Source: Taenia hydatigena (lineage: Eukaryota > Platyhelminthes > Cestoda > Cyclophyllidea > Taeniidae). Taken from it: 64,000 nt of DNA. Below, piece by piece: positions 11,372 through 23,900 of this stretch. The notes under the pieces were generated by a model. It saw only the letters and a list, made by a program, of their open reading frames with translations, searched no databases and was not told the DNA's origin. Positions within the stretch are counted from its first letter, which is position 1; every line of letters starts with the position of its first letter. The stretch covers positions 744,001 to 808,000 of the forward strand of contig JADWOT020001562.1 of assembly GCA_036345935.2 (NCBI GenBank). The letters are read 5' to 3'. The position numbers were made by a program, and so were the translations under genes.

Positions 11372-11780
11372 GTGAGGAGTGGCTAGAGAGCCAATGGGGT
11401 TGGCTGGAAGGTCGGTGCGTCTAAGATAAGCAGTTCCTCGGCCACTTCTCCCTTGACGACTATAATACAGTCGAGGTCACCAGTGCAGTCGTTCCCTTCA
11501 TTTAAAGATGCTTAAAACAGTCCAAAACCCAGATTTTGGGGATGGGAAACCTTACAGACACTGTGTAGTCCATTCGCTGTTCTACGTGACATCTGTCTGG
11601 TTGACCAGCCAACCTCAGGATGCGAGTGGGTGAGATTTCAAGAGCCTGATCATTATACATCCCATGTAAGTTTTAGTAGCTAGAATAATCAGAAGTGACG
11701 TCCAAGTCACCTCTAGAATCGCTATAGAGCTTCAGCCTTGACGACTAAAATGTCTGAGGAACCAGTAGCCCTAGCGCAAC
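11372..11780 (+). repeat. Tandem duplication of about 409 bp, copy 1
   Basis: Begins GTGAGGAGTGGCTAGAGAGC and is followed head-to-tail by a near-identical copy starting at 11781. Copy 1 carries about 25 extra bases around 11500-11530 that copy 2 lacks, and lacks an insertion near 11970. Non-coding; downstream of antigen B gene 2. Confidence 0.9.
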
Positions 11781-12178
11781 GTGAGGAACGGCTAGAGAGC
11801 CAATGGGGTTGGCTGAAAGGTCGACGCGTCTAAGACAAGCAGTTCCTCGGCCACTTCTCCCTTGACGACTATAATGCAATCGAGGTCACCAGTGCAGTCG
11901 TTACCTTCCAAATCTCAGTTTTTGGGGACGGGAAACCTTACAGATTCTGTGTAGTCCATGCTCTGCACCATTCGCTGTTCTACGTGACATCTGTCTGGAT
12001 GACCAGCCAACCTCAGGATGCGAGTGGGTGAGATTTCAAGAGCCTGATCATTATACATCCCATATAAGTTTTAGTAGCTAGAATAATCAGAAGTGACGTC
12101 CAAGTCACCTCTAGAATCGCTATAGAGCTTCAGCCTTGACGACTAAAATGTCTGAGGAACCAGTAGCCCTAGCGCAAC
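11781..12178 (+). repeat. Tandem duplication of about 409 bp, copy 2
   Basis: Begins GTGAGGAACGGCTAGAGAGC and ends ...CCCTAGCGCAAC, the same end as copy 1. The second half is almost identical to copy 1, so the duplication looks recent or homogenised. I recognise no coding content or known element. Confidence 0.9.
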
Positions 12179-15100
12179 ACAGGTGGAGCTAATGTCGAGT
12201 TTCTCACACTACATGAACGCTAAAATAGCAAGCAAGGTCTTCCATCCCTTAATTTTATGACCTTTTAAAAGACTTGAGGAGACTGGTGGTAGACATGCGT
12301 AAGTATTTTCCTCTCCAGCTGAAGAATACCCATCAGAAGAGTGTCATTTGTTGTGCACCAAAATTCGTCCCTCAAATCGCTTTGTTAAACCCTTTGTTTA
12401 GATGTTCCATCACCTTTGAAATGCCGTAGCCCTTTATTTACAGAGGGCCAACGGATTTTTTGGCATTACCATCATCAGAAGGCTTGAAATTGATATTTGT
12501 ATACACCGCTGTCGGCAGGTGAACGGCGTCTCGTGCGCCTCATTTTTGTGGCTAACCCAGGGGCAAGGGTTGACACCGCACAATTAATTGCCCCCTTGAA
12601 GACAATGTTTACCTCGGCGTTGATAGATTAGCCCGCCTTACATCACGATATTAATGTGTTGACGTCTTTACCCGCATTGTTTATCACCAAAGGCGACGGA
12701 TCTGATTGAAGGGAGACGCGTTTTGTGGATCACTGTAATCGGATTTGTGTAAACAATTCTTCCTCTCTTCGTCAAATTTGTAAGCTTTGAAGTGGTTCGC
12801 AAGGCAAACTAAAACAACCCACATTTCTCATTCTAAGCCTCCTAAACACATACACATGGAAGGAGGAATGCGGATTACCTGTGAGACACTCAAATATTTA
12901 TGGTGAATGAGAGAAGTTATCGTACAGTTGGCCATTTTCATATGCCTTCTTGAAAGACTCTTCTTATCGCGAGAAGGCTTTCTTGAGGACAAAAGCAATC
13001 ATAACACTAGGGCAGAATGTGTAGTAAGCGGATTGGAGGGAAAGGCTGCTGCCAGTATGGTTCAATCAGGGGAGATGCAATGACGGAGCCCCTCCGTGGC
13101 CCGCTGTTTAACCCAGTAGTTGAACTAACCATTAACGTGTGCCATAGTATCCTTTCTTTGTGCTCCTCTCGGTCAACATTTCTCAACAGCCGGCACCTAC
13201 AAAACAACCATCCTAGTTGTCAAAGTTCTATGTCTTTGCCTCTAGACAAGTCCAACTAAGGTAAGGGGAATGTGCGTTGACTGTCTCGACAGCGTCCCTC
13301 GCTGGTTGTAAGAACACTGGCCTAAAGACAGAGTGATTCAGTAGACAACGGTGTTCCAAATGGTGTTGTTGGGAGAAAGTCTCCAGCTTTTTCCTCCCAA
13401 CTTGCCCACATAAATCACGGGTAATTGGCGAAGATAAAGACGTCAGCATCAATTATTCTGCTATGAGTTATCACCGGCTTCCCGTCGTTGTGGTGTTAGT
13501 CTTGAAGGGCTTCGCACACTTCAGAAGGGTTTGTAGCCGCCAGATTATTTACTTGTCGTTTGTTGATTAAAAAGGTTTTTGGCTTTTGAATTGAGAGTCG
13601 GCCCTTTAAAGATAAGGTAAATAATCTAAGAACCAAATGTAATAACAAGAATTGTTAATCTGTTTTCGGAAACACCACAGCCAATTAAGAAGTACATCTT
13701 AGCATCGCATAGAAGAGTCTAGCAGAAAATCAGAGGAAGAATCGTAACCGTACAAAAGATATTGTAGTTTCTTCCTTCATGTTCAATTCCACCCTATCGA
13801 CGTGTCAAAACACCTGCGGCTGTACACCGAAGGACCGACGAGGAACAGACGTTCGCTGATGCAAAAAGACACTGTTATATGCGTTGACTTAGTTTGCTGC
13901 GTAGAGGCTGCAAACAAACAAGAGGTAAAGATTCCGTATTGTGTAGATCTGCGTAAGTCCCTCACCTTGATACCCTCCGCAGGGATCCTTCACCTTGAAC
14001 CCTCCCTGATCCCTTCCGCTCGCTCTCCCTCTCTCTCTCTCTCTCTCCAAGTAACGACACTTGATGGTATAACAGGCGCCCGTAAAAGTTATATCTCAAG
14101 ACTGTAGACTAGCTGCCAGGCTGTAGCTCTGAATTGAAAACTCTAGTGAGTAAGGATCCCAGAGGTATTGGTCGCTGTTATTCGCCTGAACCCCTCTGAT
14201 GATCGGTTAGCACCCATTCAATCATCTGGCGAGCTGTGAATCTCCGATCTCCTGACCATATTTCAGCTTTCTTTTGTATTTATTTCCTCTATAATTAACC
14301 TCAATTTGCAGTTAAGTATGCAGGTTCCGCTGCTTACAAACCGAAGCAACGAGGGCATAAGAAGAGAGACAAATTAGCTGCATAGGCAAGGTCTAATAAA
14401 CAGCCTTAACCCTAAAGTAGTGGATTGAAACCAAGATTACGCTAACCCGTGAGTTTGGCTGGACTTAAGACTTCGTAGTTATTACTTGACCTACAGGGAA
14501 ATGAGCTGTCAGTAAATCGGTTCCACCTAAGGCGAACAGCATAATAGAAGCTTTATAATACTCTTTGCTTTGTTTTTGGAGACGCTTAAGACTCCGCTAG
14601 GTATTGTGACATATTTTGACTTCAAGAAGGTCTCTGGGTGCTACAGCTTTGACCCTTGAGAATGCTGCAATTTCACCCATTACTGGGAAGCATAATTAAG
14701 AAGACCTAAGTCCCAGAATGATAAGTATGTCAGCCGAAGCATTTATCAAAAGATGAAGGGTTGTTAGGTGAGCAATTTTAGCCCAAGTCAACCCATAAAA
14801 TGCAATGAAGTTATAAATGACCTGAAGGTGAAGGTGAACTGTTCACTTCAATCAGGTTACAGTCGAGTCTCGAGATTCCCGACTCACGAATCTCCAGTGA
14901 CTTGCAAAAGCTCTGTGCTTTACGTATGCAAGTAGTTGAAATGTCCTTTACCTAAAAGATGAATGTTTACATAAATTAGGTTTCAGTGACCCGATCTTCA
15001 ACTCCACAATCAGATCGTCATACTTTGGTGATAAACAATTCGGTTAAGTGCGTCAAATTCCTGCGTGAAAAACATTGGGTCAAGTTTGCACATCATACAC

Positions 15101-17690
15101 CCATTAGAATGTAAACGAATCGCTAAATCATATTTTACAAAAGAAAAAACAAGCCAAAAGTATGGTAAAGTCTCCACCCCTTTGAGCGATGGTATTTGAT
15201 GATTCAAGACCTAACAGCTCTATGCCATGCCTGAATGCTTGAATGGTAAACAAGCGAAGGCACCTTTGTGGTGGCATGCGGACCTTCTTGAAACCGTGCA
15301 TTTGTTGTATCGGCCACTACATCAGTCTAGCTTTTCTGCCCATCGAAACAGGACGTTGGTGCACTAACAACTCTACAGCATACCTTGGTCTTCCGATAGT
15401 GACACATTTCTTAATGGTGAAGAGAAAAACCAGCCCCTCTCAGTCTGTGTGTGTCTTTGATTAATTAATCACAAGGCTCACACTAAGTCCTAAAAAAACG
15501 CATAAGAATGATGAATAGTTGGCTTCTGCAGCTTTGCAATCGAATTGAAATTTGGTTCCAAATGTGGACAAATGTGGATCACATCCTCCAGATTGCGGAG
15601 ACGGAGATTGAAAGTGCAAAACAAACTGCGCAACAAAACAAGATCGAGAACTCTCCAGGTTCCTTCTCCTCATGTTATAACAATGCATTGCGCCATGTTG
15701 CATCGAAAACATCACAGTTTAAACAAAGTTTTGCCAAAAATGATGCCACGAATTTTTTCCTCTCAGTTCTTGTAATGTACGTTGCTTAGGCGCTTTGTCA
15801 ATGGCATTAAATCGAAGGAACAAAGGTGAGACGGAAGGAACTAGAGGCCCAGCAGAGCTCGAGATACACCAAGTTGAGGCATATGGAGAGGGTAGATTTT
15901 GAACAAGAAGACGGCCACTACATTCTTCTTTCCTTATTACAGTTGCTAAGCAAGAGGAAACTGCAGATCATCAGCGATGCGATCAAAGCGTCTCAGAAGT
16001 AAGGGAATTCGAATGCGGTGCAGTTGGTGCGTGGGTGCTTTTTCTTACACCACCGGCTGCATTGTGAGGGGTGACAGAAAGAGCGCTTAGATTGGCGCTT
16101 AAAATGTATGGGATTGTGTAATGCTTTGATTGTTTGTTTGACTCTTCATTTCGGTCACGTGGGAACATAAGACTGCACAATTTTATTCTGGCTTGGCAAT
16201 ATGATCTTTAGGTCATGCTACTAGCCTCTCAGACCTCATGTACTTCGTAATACGTTTCCTTTGCTGGCATTCTGGCCTCTGGAGGTCAGAAAGATCCAGA
16301 TGCTTAAGATGTACAATTAATGTGCAAATCTGTGAGATTAATTATGTCAATCTGCATTCCATAAGTCGATTAATCTTTCAGTGCAGCATAAGTTCATGCT
16401 TTTTCAGACAATCATTTCATCCATGGCGTCAGGTTTTGTCGAGAACTTGTGTTTCAATTCGGAACAAGAAAGAAGGGCTAATGTGCGCACCTGACAGAAC
16501 TGAATGAATGATTAATGAAGCGTAAGTATTGAAAAATTTTAAGGTCTGTTAAACGTAATTTATTTAGTCACACTAACGAGTTAACTGCTAATTGTGCAAG
16601 TGACTATGACGGAACTCACTTTAAGATGCTCACAAAAACTCATCCTCAAAACCGATTAAATACCATGCATAGTTACTTGGGTTCGTGTTGCTTGGATTGC
16701 ACGAAAACACCACGGATTCTTTCCCATTGATGAAGATAGGATTTTATCAAGCAAGAACAAATTTTTAAAACAGTTCGTTGGAAAGGGTCAACACCAATTA
16801 GTCATGCAGCTTGATCAAACAACCTTATTTCACTGCCGCTTCGAAGACATTGAGTATATCCAAAGCCAAAACTTTTACGCCACTTCTAGTTGAATTTGCA
16901 CAACAATGTAAAATGTGATACGTAAGAATAAATGTAATGCTTTCTAAGGAAAAGTTTGGGCATTTATAGTTTTAACTCAGGGCCCTTTTCCTACTTGCTT
17001 CATTGGCCAATGTGGTGGCCTTCATTTAAATAGTAGGGATGACTGTCAATGCGTCTTACGTGCTTGAACATGTCTAGCCCTACGCATGTTGCATGTTGAC
17101 CGCAAAATTAGGTCTCCAGAGTCATCAGATTGAACCAACTGGGCGGTTTTGCCGGCACTACGAGTGCCGTCATTACCAAAAGACAAAGGCATTTAACTTT
17201 GCACCTTCCTCTTTTAGAAGCTCTGGTAAGACATTATCCTAAACTTACTATAGCCTCAGTAAGTTCCCTACAAGGTCGTGCTTCCCCAATTCTTGCCAAT
17301 ATGACAGCCATTTCTATCGCTTGAAAGTGGTTTCATCATCCTTACACCTGCAATAATCCTGCTTGGTTTGACTTTTTGCAAATTAGGTTGATTTTATTTT
17401 CTTCTAAAACGATTTGCTCTCAAAAGGACGAAGAAGCTTGCATGGTGTTACATTGGTGCTATCGCAGATATAACCGTAATCTATAAGCCTCCAGCTATCT
17501 TTCCATCTCTACTCAATTATTCTCCTTTAACAAACTGATAGAAAGTAGTTGGCCTCAATGAACAATTCCTACACCTAATAATGTACCAAGGAGCGAAAAT
17601 GCTAGGACAAACGGAAGCCTCATGGTAAATATGCTGAACTGCGACTCTGCACATGTAAGCATAAACAACGACGACCGGAAGCTAGTCGCA
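12179..17690. other. Intergenic spacer in the antigen B cluster
   Basis: About 5.5 kb between the 409-bp duplication and gene 3. It holds a TC microsatellite at about 14025-14048 and several open frames (13.0, 13.8 and 15.5 kb) without family motifs or splice-consistent neighbours. I searched by eye for further FF-EDPLG antigen B signatures and found none. Confidence 0.4.
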
Positions 17691-17698
17691 TATATAAG
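17691..17698 (+). promoter_or_regulatory. TATA box of antigen B gene 3
   Basis: TATATAAG, 52-59 bp upstream of the ATG at 17750. Confidence 0.6.
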
Positions 17699-17749
17699 AC
17701 AGCGGCGAACCCTCCATTAACTAGCCGCACTGACCGAAGAAAAACAACT

Positions 17750-18207
17750 ATGAGGGCGTCCATCTTTCTTGCGCTCGCCATCCTCGTTATTACCGTTGTC
17801 GCTGCCCCTGCCGAGTAAGTATTCTTTACTTCCATTACGTAAAATAATTGGGAGCTAAAATGACCTCATCTAACCCCCTAATGTTCTCTGCTTTGCCACT
17901 AGTGATAAGGTACGTGTGAGCCAAATATCCAGCGCTTTCGGTTGATAGCTGTCTTCCTGCCTTGATTCTGGGCACATGCTTTAAGCGATCCAGTTTGTGA
18001 ATGTGATTTCTCCTCTTTTAGGGACCTGAGGATATGAAGAAGAAAATGCTGAAGCAATTGGGTGAGGTGCGTCGCTTCTTCAGGGAGGATCCCCTGGGTC
18101 AGAAGCTTATTGATCAATTCCAAGATTTGGTTTCGATTGCCAAGGCAATCAGACAGCGAATAAGAAAACGCCTCGGCGAATACTTGAAGGGTCTTGAAAA
18201 CGAATAG
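17750..18207 (+). CDS. AgB: Antigen B / 8-kDa hydrophobic-ligand-binding protein, gene 3
   Basis: Third antigen B family member, also 85 residues and presumably secreted. Exons: 17750-17814 (signal peptide MRASIFLALAILVITVVAAP), a 7-nt micro-exon 17903-17909 (TGATAAG, giving Asp-Lys after completing the split Asp codon), and 18022-18207. The mature chain has PEDMKKKMLKQLGEVRRFF, the signature FFREDPLGQK and the ending EYLKGLENE. The intron that splits the C-terminal part of genes 1 and 2 is absent: the sequence reads straight through VSIAKAIRQRIRKRLG. The extra Pro-Ala-Asp-Asp at the signal-peptide junction is compensated elsewhere, so the total length is unchanged. AATAAA at 18236. Skipping the micro-exon would shift the frame and stop translation within a few codons. 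Confidence 0.9.
17903..17909 (+). other. Putative 7-nt micro-exon in antigen B gene 3
   Basis: Context CCACTAG|TGATAAG|GTACGT, between introns of 88 and 112 nt. It is required to keep the frame between the signal-peptide exon (ending in GA) and the third exon (starting GGACCTGAG). Confidence 0.6.
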
Positions 18208-18235
18208 ATTCGCACCTTATCCACGAGGCAAAGTG

Positions 18236-18241
18236 AATAAA
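18236..18241 (+). promoter_or_regulatory. Polyadenylation signal of antigen B gene 3
   Basis: AATAAA, 28 nt after the TAG stop; a second overlapping ATAAA follows. Confidence 0.6.
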
Positions 18242-20693
18242 TAAAAGGATCAAATTCACATCATCCTTAGACTCCTAACTGGGGATTTGTGGAAGGTTGA
18301 TGAAATTAAAACAGTTCTGCATTGAAGCTCGCCCATTGAGAGGAACAATTAGCAAATGGATTAGGTGTAAAAGAAATCCAGATAAGGCACTTACTATTAT
18401 TTTTAAAAGGCCCCATTTTAAGCACCATAAAGACTTCGAGATTAGGCACTTGTCTTAAAAATTCGTTAAGAGCTATGGGACTTGGTTGGAAAATGGTAAA
18501 GCAAGGAGAATGATTCCATATTTTAGTCGGCAGTGCAGCCCCAATCAAGGGCGGCTTGAGATGCTACAGTCAAAATAGTTTCCTGATTTTTATTATACTT
18601 ATGACCACTTGTGACTGTAGTCGACAAACTACTATTGCTCTAAATATATTAAGAGAAACTGTCGTCATTTTGGGCTAGACTAGGCTCAAATTACTTGGAA
18701 AATATGACTGGAAATCAAATGAGGACTTGTCATTAGATTTGTGAAAAAAGACAGGGCTGAGAATTTAAATCACAATTGCAAAACAATTGTGCATCAAATT
18801 TTCCTATTTCAAGATGAATCCAATTGCATGTGATACCTACACCTAATGATTCGATGAATTATTTTGTTTACACCAGTGCTCGGAATGTGACCTCCCGTTG
18901 CCTACTCGGCGGACATTCAAAAGTGTGCTTCGAGGATGGTTGGGTGCGGCATTTTTGGATAGTGTTATCGGTTTGTGACAAAGAACCAAGTTTTCTTACA
19001 ATTCAAGATGTCAGAGATAAGGACAAAACACCAAAACCTCGCGTCGGCAGTATCAAGTTGGGCACCACACAAGACTTAATGAAGGCTTGTTGGGCGTAAC
19101 TTTACTCCTTTATTCATATACTTCGTTTTAGTTGCTACATATTTTAAAAATGATTGATGTTAGGTTTAAAGCAACACTCTCCGACTATTTTTTGCCATTT
19201 TTGGTTTGGGTATTTTAGTTGTACCATTTTATGAACTCATCTAGGCATTGCAAAAGACCCTAGTTAAGTTGCTAAAAATAATACGGAAGCAATCAACAAT
19301 AACCCCTAGGTAAAAGCAGAATACTTAGTTTAAGTCCGAATTGATGCAAATCCCCCCCAATCTTAGTCATTGGGCCTGCTATCTAATGACTCCTTATCAC
19401 TCATGAGATCTCGAAGCTTGAAAATGATTTGCTCTGTAGCTTTACTACACACCATGGATTGTCTCAAAAGTCCCCAAAAGGGAGACTAAGCGTTGGTGCA
19501 ACTGGCAATAAATAGTTGTTACTAATTGCCAAAGAAAAACCACCGAGGTGAAACCTTGGAAGAACCAAGGTAATGAGGTGGGTTGACCTGTTGACGTTAA
19601 GTCCGAAATCAAGCTTAGCAGCCACGCTAGTAGCATCGAGAGCCAAATTTTACTAGTCTTGACAAAACTTTGGGAAAATGAAGGCACGCACCACACTATA
19701 TCACATGAAAAACCAGTCAAAACTTATGGGGACTGCTTGAGTGACTCACAAAGGAAAACTAGTCGGTGCCTTTTAACATCCCGACATCCGCCAATCTTCC
19801 ATTGTTTTAAGCGCTCACTGGTGGTAAACAGATGATGCCATCCACTGTTTCGCTATCAAACGCGGATGTCTTCGAATTCGTGTTGAGACAGGACTAAGAC
19901 AATGAAAAGCACGACTAACACGATGCCTATCAAGAGGGGATTGGGTACGCCTCTACAAATTCATTCAACCTCCAATAAACAATGCATAGCCACTATTGTG
20001 CTATTGACGTTGTAAAGGTGCAGCGTTGTAAGCAAAAAAGAACCCATTGGCTGTGTTTTTGTGAAAAGCGCCACTTAACGTGATCAAAATAGTGAAGAAA
20101 TTAAGCAGCGCTTTTTGGCTTTCTGAGTCAAAGCAGACCACAATGCAGCCGATTTGTCTGCCTCGTGAATTCATCAGCAGCGCCTTCCTCTGAGAGAAAT
20201 ACAAACATTAGAAACTTGCATATCGTGATGCGAACCCTTATTAACGTGAATTTTACGTCTTGACAAATTATTCTTACTCGTTGAAAAATTTTAAACTTCA
20301 TTAATGGTTCCGTTTGACCCGACAAATAGGTTTGAAATATTGGCACCTTAATTTCATTGGGCTTTCAAAGCGTGTATTACCTATGCATATAATAAAAAAA
20401 TGATTCGTAAAAGACTCACTAAACCCTTCTCACCTGCAGCAAAAACTTTGAACTAGTAATTTTAAGATGAAAAATTTAAGCGAGAATAGTATGGAAGAAA
20501 GGAAGTTGGGGCTAAAATCCGCCAAACATGTGATGATTCTTGAACTATCATTCCTGCTTTGCTAATGATTATATATAGAGTGCCGAGTTTTAAGGTGTCT
20601 TAAGCAAAAAATGGCATTGACTGGAGATGCATAGAGCATCAATATTTAGCTACCCACAGGATCTTAAACTTTCGCAGGTTTATTTAATCTGGT
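18242..20693. other. Intergenic, nothing recognised
   Basis: About 2.4 kb between antigen B gene 3 and the solo LTR. The frame at 18824-19099 encodes 91 residues with no motif I recognise. No other signal was seen. Confidence 0.35.
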
Positions 20694-20848
20694 TGCAATA
20701 CTTTGCTTGCTTGAACCACTGGTTTTGGTCAGGGTCACAGAGGTGGCCATATTGCCTTAGCTGCGTAGGCTGGCCTCCTTGTCTTGCCAGCAGCTCATTT
20801 CCTGTATTCTGCCCTCTTTTGCCTTCAAGGGAGCCTCGAGACGCTACA
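20694..20848 (+). mobile_element. Solo LTR of the TRIM-like family
   Basis: Starts TGCAATACTTTGCTTGCTTG and contains the conserved GGTCACAGAGGTGGCCATAT block. It ends GAGACGCTACA at 20848. The flanks CTGGT (left) and CTGGC (right) are a 4/5 match and could be the 5-bp target duplication. Internal deletions make it about 155 bp. It ends about 125 bp upstream of the candidate eIF2A start. Confidence 0.8.
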
Positions 20849-20972
20849 CTGGCAGTAGAACTCCTTGGCTATGCGTAAATCTTTTAAAGTCTAGGTGTAA
20901 TAACGCGAACTCTTCTTCTGCAATAATATTCTTTATTGGGGCTTAGAGGGAGACTAATTTTACCACTATAGT

Positions 20973-23900
20973 ATGTCGCCATATGTTTTAATCAGCTCTT
21001 TATCTGCGCAGAGAATCCAAGGTATAGGTGTTCGTTTTATGCAAAAAAGCCTGCAGGACATGCTGCTTCTGTGCTTAAGTAGCAGTTGAGCTTTTCAGTA
21101 CTTTGGCTACCTGGTTACATATTCAGGGAAGACTCAAGGAGCTAAACCTCAGCCATATGCATTTATTTACTGTGCGTTGGACTGCACCATAAAATTCAAA
21201 GCAATTTTGTAAAACAATTACTGCATGCAGTTCTGACAACTTCTTAATAAATTGTCAAGTAGCTTATAAGTTATTCTATGGGCTTATTTTTGCAGATATC
21301 CTGAGGCACACAGTGTATACGACGCCCGAATAACTTAAAATCATCCAATTAAAATACTGAACTTTTTAATGATTACAACTTTTCAGTGCGGAATGGTGCT
21401 CAAATAATTTTCGCAAATCCAATTGCGCTATTTCCCAAAAGTGCCCGATTCAAGCGTCTCTAGTCGTGTGCGGTGGTGTGCTATCATGACGAACTGTAGC
21501 ATTATAAGTAAGAATGTCGATATAATGTAAAATATGGAACAATTTAGCAAATACAAGTGATGGCATTCGTTTCTTCAACTTTAACGCCGCAGATGGACTG
21601 AAGATCATTAACAAGTACTTCTTTGGTTTCTCCGTTCGCATTTCGATCCATCTTATGAATACTGACGGGAATGATTTTCTTTTTTGCTTGAAGAGAGTCG
21701 GGAAATGCAGCAAGGGCTATGTGTTACACACTGGATGGATCCGTCCTATCGATAAGTGATGGTAAAAGGTGCTGATTACGCGTCAACATGCTCGTTGATT
21801 ACCCTTCTGGTATCTTATCCTCATCAGCATATATTCTCATTCTCTTTTAGAATCAGTGTGCGTAATGGTGACGACAACGTTGAATTTGCTTCTATTGATA
21901 GTGGGGATGTTTCTAAATTGGCAATTTCACCAGATGCGAAATATATTTGTACATTCGCGCCATTTAGAAGTGGGTCGTCTGCCTACATTTTATACTACTT
22001 ATAACTCCTTAATAATTTGTTACGGCTGCTCTTAGAAACTCCCGAGCATCCAGAAGGTCGGCCGAATTTGCATGTCTTTGAGGTTGAGTCGGGTAAAATG
22101 GTCGACTCTCGCGTCCATACTCTGTCGGAAACATGGTCTGCTTAAATCTTCTAAACTTCTTATTCCTTCTAGGCGTCCGCAGTGGTCTCTCGACAGCAAT
22201 CTTTGCGTTCGCGTTTGGCAGGGCGAAATTCAATTCTATGTTAACAACAATCTCGGTAGGTATACAGCGGTTCTCGATGCTAAAATTTTCTTTATTCCTC
22301 CTTGCTAAGACGAAAAGCCAGCAAAAAGACTGACACTGAAAGGCATGCGGCACTGTTCACTCTCCAAGTCGTCGAGGAATCGCAACCTCGCCGTCTACAC
22401 GCCTGGTGAAAAGGTTAGCCTCCCTTTCTCACAATCTAGCTGGCTTGGTCGTAGAGTACACCTGCAACGGTATACATCTATGCTTGGCGAAACGGAGATT
22501 GCGTTCCTGTGGCTAATAAGTCATTCTTCCGCGCCGACACTGTCTCCTTCCACTGGAGTGATACTGGCACAAGCCTTCTGGTTCTCGCTTCCACCAAGGT
22601 TCGTTCCTACCACTACTTTTTTCTGTTTGCTCCGAACTGCGCATTACGGAGATGAAGTCTTCCTTGACCGCCACCAATGTTTTAACGCGTTTGATTCCAG
22701 TGGCGAATGTGTCGTGGATTCCAATTTTTTTGTATCTGAGGCAGTTGGTCGTAACAAGTTGCCACCAACAAATCAGTTGTTCTAGAAGCAGGTTAAGTGC
22801 TGGACAGGCATAACCTTTCAGCAAATACGTCCTTCTAAATGCTGAGCCGCTGGAACAATAAAACGCCTTGATTGCAGTTGTCAGTTTCCCCACGAGTCCA
22901 TAGTAATGCGCTCGCTAATTACCACCTCCCGTCACGCCTAGCTTTCCACTCTAGTTGCTTTTGAAGGCGTAATAAGGCATACAACTCTGGGAGTAGCTGT
23001 ACTTCCAACGTATAAAAGAGCTGGTGGATTGCGGTTCCAGTATCGCTCTTTCACCTCGGACATTTGAATGAATTTTAGTGTTTGATGAGAGATCAAGGTT
23101 CCTACGATAAATCTAATCGGAAGATAATCCTAATCTTTGTTGCCCATTGCAATGATGCTAATGCGAATGTTTTATTATGCGATGGGTGCGCTCTGTACGC
23201 CGTTCGCCTTTTGTGACCGCATCAGCTTGGAAGACACTCTACTTTTTGCCAACTTCACACATGTAGATGAGTGAGAATAGCTACTATGGCGAGCAAATGC
23301 TTCACTTTCTGACCACCGCGAAGAGTGGTGATTCCGCCTCCGTGCCGATGCCTCGATCGGGCCCGATTCACCAGGTCCTTTGGCGTCCCTCGGCTGGATT
23401 ACACGACAGACCCTCGGATGAACAATTTGTCGTCTGTCAGGGATGTGAGTGATTCTTATTCTGCCAGTCAATTATTGCCGTACCATGAACGCGACTAAAA
23501 CACTCCAATTTAGCTCTACCTTCTTCGGTCCTGGTCTTCAATATTAAATGCGAGAAGCTCTACTCCCTGGGTACGGGCCCTTGGAACCAGGTCTACTTCA
23601 ACCCCCAGGGAAGCCTCCTACTAGCTGGGGGTTTCGGTAGTTTGGACGGCAGCGTAGCAGTGTGGGACTACAAAAGCCAACGTCGCCTTTGTGAGTTCTC
23701 TGCACGCAACACAACCTACCTGACGTGGTTGCCAGACGGAGCGCACATTGTCACTGCTACCACGACGCCACGACTTCGGATCGACAATGGGTAAGAGGCT
23801 GCGCTTTTGTTCTCCTCTTTTGAGGTTTGGGCTCTTGTTGGCTGGCTTTTACCATGAATTGCTGCTGTAGTTTGTCCCTTATTTTCTTCCTTGAATTTTG

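Noticed and set aside
14025..14048. TC-rich tract as a possible polypyrimidine tract of an exon
   Set aside because: A simple microsatellite; no coding exon follows in any frame.
15508..15789. Overlapping 93- and 76-residue frames
   Set aside because: Two overlapping frames of equal quality with no family resemblance or promoter; treated as chance.
18824..19099. 91-residue plus-strand frame near antigen B gene 3
   Set aside because: No signal peptide, no antigen B signature and no recognisable domain.
23175..23471. 98-residue minus-strand frame
   Set aside because: Antisense to the eIF2A exon at 23267-23444, whose reading is supported by SYYGEQMLHF.
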